A DNA stretch of 22,640 nucleotides from positions 1 through 22,640 of the forward strand of contig JAPDRN010000244.1 of NCBI GenBank assembly GCA_030247855.1. Direction: 5' to 3'. The DNA is from Knufia peltigerae. Lineage: Eukaryota; Ascomycota; Eurotiomycetes; Chaetothyriales; Trichomeriaceae. Position 1 is the first letter of the stretch. Every line of letters starts with the position of its first letter. The notes under the pieces are model-generated. The model made no database searches and had not been told where the DNA came from. It saw only the letters and a program-made list of their open reading frames with translations. A program made the translations under genes and the position numbers. Below, piece by piece: positions 22,177 to 22,640 of this stretch.

Positions 22177-22640
22177 GTGAGCCTTTCGCCGATTCTCGAA
22201 CGCGCCGACGATTTCTGTCGGCGTTTTTCATTGCAGCTGCCAATCCTGCTGGCACCGATGGCCGGCGCCTGCCCGGTTCCGCTTTCGGCCACGCTGGCCA
22301 ACGCCGGCAGCATGGGCGCGATGGGCGCCGTGTTGTCGCCTGCGGCGGATATCGGTCGATGGATGCAGGACTTCCGGGCCGCGTCCAGCGGGCCGGCGCA
22401 GGTGAACCTGTGGTTGCCCGATCCCGCGCCGGTGCGCGATGTGGCCGCCGAGGCCGCCACGCGTGCATTCCTGGGCCAGTGGGGGCCGGAGGTTGCGGCC
22501 AGCGCAGCGGATGCCACGCCTGCCGATTTCGAGGAGCAGTTCAGTGCGCTGCTGGCGGCACGGCCGGCGGTGGCCTCGACGATCATGGGCGTGCTGTCGC
22601 CGCATCATGTGCAGCAGTTGAAGGATGCGGGCATCGCCTG
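22177..22640 (+). CDS. Nitronate monooxygenase-family protein, N-terminal part
   Basis: The frame is open from GTG 22177 to the window end, about 154 residues, and continues beyond. The segment LPILLAPMAGACPVPLSATL (about 19-38), followed by LANAGSMGAMGAV, is the FMN-binding N-terminus of nitronate monooxygenases (formerly 2-nitropropane dioxygenases), TIM-barrel flavoenzymes that oxidise alkyl nitronates. QVNLWLPDP near residue 80 and the region up to STIMGVLSPHHVQQLKDAGI fit the next barrel strands. The catalytic His lies downstream, out of view. GTG 22177 is chosen because AGG (22166-22168) stands 8 bases upstream; an in-frame GTG at 22168 is possible. A terminator-like hairpin lies within the first codons. 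Confidence 0.85.
   Translation, partial: MSLSPILERADDFCRRFSLQLPILLAPMAGACPVPLSATLANAGSMGAMGAVLSPAADIGRWMQDFRAASSGPAQVNLWLPDPAPVRDVAAEAATRAFLGQWGPEVAASAADATPADFEEQFSALLAARPAVASTIMGVLSPHHVQQLKDAGIA
22203..22228 (+). terminator. Terminator-like hairpin inside the start of a gene
   Basis: CGCCGAC (22203-22209) pairs perfectly with GTCGGCG (22217-22223) across a 7-base loop and is followed at once by TTTTT. It looks like an intrinsic terminator but overlaps codons 9-18 of the nitronate monooxygenase frame. It could attenuate that gene or end upstream transcription. The stem is short, so activity is uncertain. Confidence 0.4.

Overview
The window reads as chromosome of a high-GC gammaproteobacterium, most likely Stenotrophomonas (S. 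maltophilia complex, Xanthomonadaceae). Three things point there: dense GC-rich coding with housekeeping genes (radA, ffh, cyoABCD), the ypjD/ffh divergent pair that is common in gammaproteobacteria, and short palindromic repeats headed by GTAG in the gaps between genes. These repeats match the SMAG (S. maltophilia GTAG) REP family as I know it. No database was searched.

Layout. (1) 1-850 is the only clearly accessory stretch. It has lower GC, a GTAG repeat pair, a small minus-strand ORF that may be an insertion-sequence remnant, a run of hairpins, an 85-aa unknown gene, and an orphan tRNA 3' end followed by a strong terminator. This looks like the edge of an integrated island. (2) 952-5789 is a tightly packed four-gene operon: a TerY-like von Willebrand A protein, a PP2C phosphatase, a membrane-tethered Ser/Thr kinase with a Cys/His cluster, and a membrane protein with two TonB C-terminal domains. 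The first three form the known TerY-P triad; the fourth gene is the unusual partner. (3) 5828-6256 is a VOC/glyoxalase-fold gene on the minus strand. (4) 6594-10613 is cyoABCD, the cytochrome bo3 ubiquinol oxidase, behind a 337-bp control region with a RegA/PrrA-like dyad and an FNR/ANR-like site. The operon ends in a terminator, without cyoE. (5) 10741-12798 (minus) is an MHYT-GGDEF-EAL cyclic-di-GMP protein, divergent from radA (12947-14323). (6) 14457-18671 pairs a divergent HSP90-type ATPase with a large TPR-like, Cys-rich protein, followed by a small exported protein. (7) 19305-20099 (minus) is a YpjD/CcsA-like membrane protein, divergent from ffh (20222-21598). A small lipoprotein follows, then the start of a nitronate monooxygenase that runs off the window.

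How they work together. The TerY-P operon most likely senses or transduces a stress by reversible phosphorylation around a vWA scaffold, with kinase and TonB-domain protein placing it at the inner membrane. The cyo genes build one terminal oxidase. The HSP90-like and TPR-like genes look like a chaperone with a dedicated co-factor. RadA, Ffh and YpjD are housekeeping functions. The two regions most worth a second look are the TerY-P/TonB operon and the HSP90/TPR pair.
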